A stretch of DNA of 9,681 bases from Pyrinomonadaceae bacterium (GTDB lineage: Bacteria; Acidobacteriota; Blastocatellia; Pyrinomonadales; Pyrinomonadaceae): positions 1-9,681 of the forward strand of contig JAICQI010000162.1 in the NCBI GenBank assembly GCA_025937955.1, read 5' to 3'. Positions 6,465 to 9,681 of this stretch are shown here, piece after piece (position 1 is the first letter of the stretch; the number at the start of each line of letters is the position of its first letter). A program made the translations under genes and the position numbers. Under the pieces are notes generated by a model, which did no database searches, was not told the origin of the DNA, and saw only the letters and a program-made list of their open reading frames with translations.

Positions 6465-7222
6465 CTACCGCGAACTCGTTCCGCACTACCATCAGGATTC
6501 ACCCTGGAGAGATGGATTACGTAGCTGCCACGGCTTAGCCACGCCGCCGGAATTCTGACTTTGATCGCCTTATCTGTTCGTTCAACTATCGTCAAATCCC
6601 GCTCAACTCCGTTCTCATCGCTTAGCTTAAGCCGAAAGTCTTTGGCGTCCTTCACTTGTTCCGGGATGGGCAGGTTTAGTTCGAGACCGGCGCCTGCCAA
6701 TTGCGCCGAAACCGGGGCGACACTCTCAGCCCGATCCGAGCTACTAAGCGGTACGTTGAGGGCCATGTATTCTGACGAGCTGCCGAATGACAAAAGAAAG
6801 AAAACAAGACCAGCGACAACAAGCAGTACCGCAGCAATCAAACCTCCGTGTGCAAGAGAAGGTCGTCTCCAAAACGCGCGGATCTGGTCGAGCAAACTCG
6901 GCGTCGCCGGCGCTACGATGGGCCGAACGGTTGCCACTTGAGAACGTTCAGCGCGTTCACCACGTTCAGCGTCGGCGTGACTAAGCAATTCAGTCGCAAA
7001 CTCCAATTTCTGTTTCCGTTCCGCGGCGCTCAGGAAATGTTTTTCAGCATGCTTGCGTTCGTCGTCCGTCAATTCATCCCTGACATACTGATCCGTCAGC
7101 TCATCGACGACCGTGTCAAACTCCTCGCCGAATGAAGGATCCGTCAGCAAACGGAGCTCAATTCTCTCCTGCTCCGCCTCCTCCAGTTGACCGAGCAGAT
7201 ATCTCCTCACCTCGTTTTGCAC
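6443..7222 (-). CDS. Membrane-spanning anti-sigma factor, zinc-free type
   Basis: The 259-residue protein starts VRRYLLGQLEEAEQERIE and continues with DELTDQYVRDELTDDERKHAEKHFL, the helical pattern I associate with anti-sigma factors of Acidobacteriota-type ECF systems; the His/Cys zinc motif of zf-HC2 anti-sigmas is absent. A basic linker (about 90-122) precedes a single membrane helix (about 127-146, GGLIAAVLLVVAGLVFFLLSF), and residues 147-259 form an extracytoplasmic, strand-rich domain ending in YNFVVE. The presumed role is to hold the upstream-encoded sigma factor inactive through the N-terminal domain and to release it on a signal sensed outside. The start is GTG at 7222; the only purine-rich AGGAG is about 20 bases upstream, so the start is somewhat uncertain. 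The sigma gene ends 48 bases before it. The 3' end overlaps the convergent CHAT gene by 22 bases. The function is inferred from architecture and position. Confidence 0.82.
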   Translation of the reverse strand: MQNEVRRYLLGQLEEAEQERIELRLLTDPSFGEEFDTVVDELTDQYVRDELTDDERKHAEKHFLSAAERKQKLEFATELLSHADAERGERAERSQVATVRPIVAPATPSLLDQIRAFWRRPSLAHGGLIAAVLLVVAGLVFFLLSFGSSSEYMALNVPLSSSDRAESVAPVSAQLAGAGLELNLPIPEQVKDAKDFRLKLSDENGVERDLTIVERTDKAIKVRIPAAWLSRGSYVIHLSRVNPDGSAERVRGSYNFVVE

Positions 7223-7270
7223 TTTTTTAACTATGATGCCGCTCCTAAGATCGCGCTGGAATTACCGCCG

Positions 7271-7849
7271 CTACCCTATATGTCGTTCGACCGTCGTTTT
7301 GTTTTGTCTCGACTGCGCAATACATTCCAGCACGCATTTTTCAAGGCTTACGCGCAGGTGGTGGGCGCGCGTTCGCAGCGCACCCTCGCTAATCGAAAGC
7401 TCGCCGGCCATCTGCCGGTGGTTCTCAACCTTCGCATGTCCCTGGTAAAGATGATAGTCGAGAATGAACTCCTGTTTGTCAGCGGGCAACAGTTTCAAAC
7501 ACTTTGCCAGGCATTCGGAAGTGTCACTTCTGACAACTTCGTGAGTGATGCGTAGCGGCAGCACGTCGGTCGCGACTTCCCGTCGCCGCCCGGCTTCGAG
7601 AATGAGGTTCCGCGCGACGCCGTGAAAGTAACGCGCAGGATCGCCAACGTACTTCGCCTGGATTTCAGGCAGTCGCTTCACCACGCGGTCGATAGCTTCA
7701 TCGGTATAGTGTTCCGCATCACTCAAACCTTTGGAGACGAATATGCGGATCAAACCGGCGCGAATTATCTCGTAGCGTTGTCCTGCTTTTTCGCGATCCG
7801 GATCGAGCCACTCAAGCAAAGCATCAAATGGGTCCTTGGTGATGGTCAC
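7271..7849 (-). CDS. ECF-type (sigma-70 family) RNA polymerase sigma factor
   Basis: The 192-residue protein has the two-domain layout of ECF sigma factors. Region 2 spans about 24-92, with the core-binding and -10-recognising helices around HYTDEAIDRVVKRL and ARYFHGVARNLILEAGRRR. Region 4 spans about 113-176, beginning LKLLPADKQEFIL and containing a helix-turn-helix, HRQMAGELSISEGALRTRAHHLR, that would read the -35 element. The N-terminal PFDALLEWLDPDREKAGQRYE is typical of the acidobacterial subgroup. The start is GTG at 7849 with AAGGAT about 10 bases upstream. It is the first gene of an operon with the anti-sigma gene. I found no convincing promoter, housekeeping or self-recognised, in the 164-base divergent gap (7850-8013), so autoregulation cannot be shown from sequence. 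Sequence is divergent from well-known ECF groups but the fold call is solid. Confidence 0.87.
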   Translation of the reverse strand: MTITKDPFDALLEWLDPDREKAGQRYEIIRAGLIRIFVSKGLSDAEHYTDEAIDRVVKRLPEIQAKYVGDPARYFHGVARNLILEAGRRREVATDVLPLRITHEVVRSDTSECLAKCLKLLPADKQEFILDYHLYQGHAKVENHRQMAGELSISEGALRTRAHHLRVSLEKCVLECIAQSRQNKTTVERHIG

Positions 7850-7978
7850 CTATCAACTAATCCTTAGAACTTGGGGATCGATAAGACGTGCGCCGCGAGC
7901 GGAGGCCCTGTTCAAGCCAGCGTTAAACTAGCTCAGACTCATGGCAATAGCAACAGGGATCTGCGAATAAGGCTCATC

Positions 7979-8007
7979 TTGACATTCAATTCCACGGTTG
8001 CTGTAAT
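7979..8007 (+). promoter_or_regulatory. Near-consensus sigma-70 promoter giving a leaderless mRNA
   Basis: TTGACA (7979-7984) and TGTAAT (8002-8007) are separated by exactly 17 bases; only one of twelve consensus bases differs. Normal initiation 6 to 8 bases after the -10 box would fall at 8013-8015, that is on the ATG of the LeuA-like gene. No Shine-Dalgarno precedes that ATG, which fits a leaderless transcript. Confidence 0.75.
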
Positions 8008-8013
8008 CCGATT

Positions 8014-9228
8014 ATGACAATCGAGGAATTAGTTTACGATTGGAATACCGTTGAACCGTCTCTGGAAGCCCCTAAGCGGCACATCGGCATCGATGACGAA
8101 ACGTTACGCGATGGCTTGCAGTCGCCCTCTGTCTCCGAACCTCCTGTCGAACAAAAACTCGAGTTGCTTCACTTGATGGAAGCGCTGAGCCTCGACACGG
8201 CAGACATCGGATTGCCCGGCGCCGGCGGCACTCACGCTGCCGGAGTCGAACGACTCGCGCGCGAGATTGCTGACAAGAAAATGAAGATCCGTCCCAACTG
8301 CGCGGCTCGCACGCATCGCAACGACATCATTCCCATCGTCGAAATCTCGCAACGCGCGGGAATTCCGATCGAGGCTTGCACGTTCATCGGATCTTCTTCG
8401 GTGCGCTTCTTCGCGGAAGACTGGACGTTGGAGAAACTGTTACAGATGACGGAAGAAGCGGTCTCTTTCGCGGTGGGCCAGGGACTGCCGGTGATGTACG
8501 TCACTGAAGACACTACGCGCGCCAAACCCGAAACGATTCGCGCACTTTATACGACTGCGATTCGCTGCGGCGCGAAGGCAGTTTGCGTGTGCGACACGGT
8601 GGGACATTCCACGCCCGACGGCGCGCGCGCGGTAGTGAAGTTTGTCAAAGACATCATTGAAGAGCAGGGTGGCGGCATACGGCTCGACTGGCACGGTCAC
8701 CAGGATCGCGGACTTGGCGTGATCAATTCTATCGCCGCGATTCAGGGCGGCGCGGATCAGCTGCACGGCTCGGCGCTTGGAATCGGCGAGCGCGTCGGCA
8801 ACACGCCGCTCGACCAGTTGCTGGTGAATCTCAAGCTGCTCGGTTGGATCGATAACGATCTTTCGCGCTTGGGTGAGTACTGCCAAACAGCGGCGCGGAT
8901 TTGCTGTTGGAACGTGCCTTCGAACTATCCGGTTTTTGGGCGCGACGCATTCCGGACGGCGACCGGCGTACATGCCGCGGCCGTGATCAAGAGTTACAGG
9001 AAAGGCGATCACCGGTTGGCTGACATCGTTTACTCCGGCGTGCCTGCTGGTGAGTTTGGCCTCGAGCAGGTGATCGAGATTGGCCCCATGAGTGGCAAGT
9101 CAAACGTCATCTACTGGCTCGAGAAGCGCGGGCTCGAACCGAGCGAGAGTCGTGTCAATCGTATTTACGATCATGCGAAAGCGGCTAGTGGGGTGCTCGA
9201 AGAGAGCGAGATTATGGGGTTGTTGTGA
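8014..9228 (+). CDS. LeuA-like DRE-TIM metallolyase family enzyme (isopropylmalate/homocitrate synthase-like)
   Basis: This 404-residue protein has the TIM-barrel motifs of enzymes that condense acetyl-CoA with 2-oxoacids: DDETLRDGLQ (27-36), TEDTTRAKPE (164-173), CDTVGHSTP (193-201), metal-binding HGHQD (227-231) and GIGERVGNTP (256-265), then TGVHAAAVIK (317-326). It ends without the regulatory LeuA dimer domain of feedback-controlled isopropylmalate synthases, so it is a short form. Two positions are unusual: Leu in RDGLQ where condensing enzymes normally have Glu (RDGEQ; Leu is seen in HMG-CoA lyases), and Gln-Asp-Arg-Gly in place of the common HxHND. The reaction could be isopropylmalate, homocitrate, citramalate or Re-citrate synthesis; the sequence does not decide, so I give no gene symbol. 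A near-consensus promoter ends just before the ATG, predicting leaderless expression. The M20 peptidase gene overlaps its stop codon, so the two are co-translated. Confidence 0.85.
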   Translation: MTIEELVYDWNTVEPSLEAPKRHIGIDDETLRDGLQSPSVSEPPVEQKLELLHLMEALSLDTADIGLPGAGGTHAAGVERLAREIADKKMKIRPNCAARTHRNDIIPIVEISQRAGIPIEACTFIGSSSVRFFAEDWTLEKLLQMTEEAVSFAVGQGLPVMYVTEDTTRAKPETIRALYTTAIRCGAKAVCVCDTVGHSTPDGARAVVKFVKDIIEEQGGGIRLDWHGHQDRGLGVINSIAAIQGGADQLHGSALGIGERVGNTPLDQLLVNLKLLGWIDNDLSRLGEYCQTAARICCWNVPSNYPVFGRDAFRTATGVHAAAVIKSYRKGDHRLADIVYSGVPAGEFGLEQVIEIGPMSGKSNVIYWLEKRGLEPSESRVNRIYDHAKAASGVLEESEIMGLL

Positions 9229-9681
9229 TCCGGGTCGATCTGCGTTCATCTGTGGCTCAATTGATGTCCTCTCCGGCGATTGGGCGCGCACTCCGTTTCT
9301 TCGAAACAAACGCTGACGCAATCACTGAGGAGCAGATTCGCATCTGTTCGATTCCGGCGAGTCCTTTCGGCGAACAGGAACGCGCTGAGTATCTCAGTCA
9401 GAGATTTCGCGAGCTCGGATTGACCGAAGTCGAGATCGATGAAGAAGGCAACTGTCTCGGGCTCATCAGAGGCGCTTCATTCTCGCCGCTACTCGTCGTA
9501 AGCGCCCACCTCGATACTGTGTTTTCCAAAGACGCTGACTTCACCGTCTTCAGACGGGATGGCAGACTGTTCGCGCCGGGAATCGCGGACGACGGTTGTG
9601 GACTGGCAGCGCTCATCGCACTCGCCCACGTAATTCAAAAGGAACGGATTCAGCTCGAGGGTTCGCTGTTGTTCGTCGGCA
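9225..9681 (+). CDS. M20-family metallopeptidase, N-terminal part (runs off window)
   Basis: The frame opens with GTG at 9225, which shares four bases (GTGA) with the stop of the LeuA-like gene, and stays open to the window edge: 152 residues are visible. SAHLDTVF (93-100) supplies the first metal ligand His95 and the adjacent Asp97, and APGIADDGCGLAALIALA (117-134) supplies the bridging Asp122. These are the M20 dizinc peptidase motifs, in the style of PepT-like tripeptide aminopeptidases or ArgE/DapE-type deacylases. The catalytic Glu pair and the remaining ligands would be downstream. The overlap implies translational coupling with the LeuA-like enzyme and hence perhaps a shared amino-acid pathway. 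No signal peptide is seen, so a cytoplasmic enzyme is likely. Substrate unknown. Confidence 0.88.
   Translation, partial: MIRVDLRSSVAQLMSSPAIGRALRFFETNADAITEEQIRICSIPASPFGEQERAEYLSQRFRELGLTEVEIDEEGNCLGLIRGASFSPLLVVSAHLDTVFSKDADFTVFRRDGRLFAPGIADDGCGLAALIALAHVIQKERIQLEGSLLFVG

Noticed and set aside
6561..6941. 126-residue open frame on the plus strand
   Set aside because: It is antisense to the anti-sigma gene; its Ser/Arg-rich composition is typical of a frame shadow.
7187..7555. 122-residue open frame on the plus strand
   Set aside because: It is antisense to the sigma factor and anti-sigma genes, which have clear domain patterns; no ribosome binding site or motif supports it.
7889..7903. 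Possible second copy of the palindrome's outer arm (GTGCGCCGCGAGCGG)
   Set aside because: Only a short, loosely matching stretch rich in G and C; the distinctive inner 23 bases are missing, so chance is a sufficient explanation.
8440..9012. 190-residue open frame on the minus strand
   Set aside because: It lies entirely inside the LeuA-like gene, whose motifs are unmistakable; the product is Arg-rich and has no recognisable family features.

Overview
The window looks like a chromosomal segment from a moderately GC-rich, diderm-like soil or environmental bacterium. My best guess is Acidobacteriota, class Blastocatellia. That rests on the zinc-free anti-sigma type beginning with a 'RRYLLGQL' motif, the pairing of an ECF sigma factor with large TPR-CHAT proteins, and the HGHQDRGLG-type LeuA-like enzyme. 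It is an inference from family style, not a database result.

Layout. Positions 2-202 (+) hold the C-terminal end of a CHAT-domain (caspase-like) protein whose start lies outside the window. Facing it is a two-gene minus-strand operon, 1451 down to 252: a DUF84/YjjX-type inosine/xanthosine triphosphatase followed after 6 bases by thymidine kinase (tdk). Both act on nucleotide pools (house-cleaning and salvage). A 404-base intergenic region (1452-1855) holds the predicted promoter of that operon, a striking 38/41-base imperfect inverted repeat (1499-1618), and a candidate promoter and strong ribosome binding site for the next gene. Positions 1856-6464 (+) carry two clan CD cysteine peptidase genes in tandem: a clostripain-family (C11) protein with its His/Cys dyad, then a 923-residue protein with signal peptide, TPR domain, CHAT domain (His/Cys dyad intact) and C-terminal membrane anchor. 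They are separated by 67 bases containing a very strong hairpin. Running towards them on the minus strand is an ECF-type sigma factor gene (7849-7271) and its membrane-spanning anti-sigma gene (7222-6443). The anti-sigma gene and the CHAT gene overlap tail to tail by 22 bases. The right end (8014-9681, +) is a metabolic operon: a LeuA-like DRE-TIM acyltransferase with a canonical promoter placed so that its mRNA is probably leaderless, then an M20 metallopeptidase gene starting inside its stop codon (GTGA overlap) and running off the window.

How it may work together. The most interesting unit is 1856-7849: two caspase-fold peptidases of different families next to an ECF sigma/anti-sigma switch. 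The predicted topology puts the CHAT protease domain on the same, extracytoplasmic side of the membrane as the C-terminal domain of the anti-sigma factor. This makes proteolytic control of the sigma switch, or sigma control of the proteases, a testable idea but not a shown fact. The C11 protein has no visible signal peptide and lacks the acidic residues expected for the Arg/Lys specificity of classical clostripains, so its substrate is probably different. A second CHAT paralogue at the left edge suggests the locus belongs to a larger CHAT cluster.
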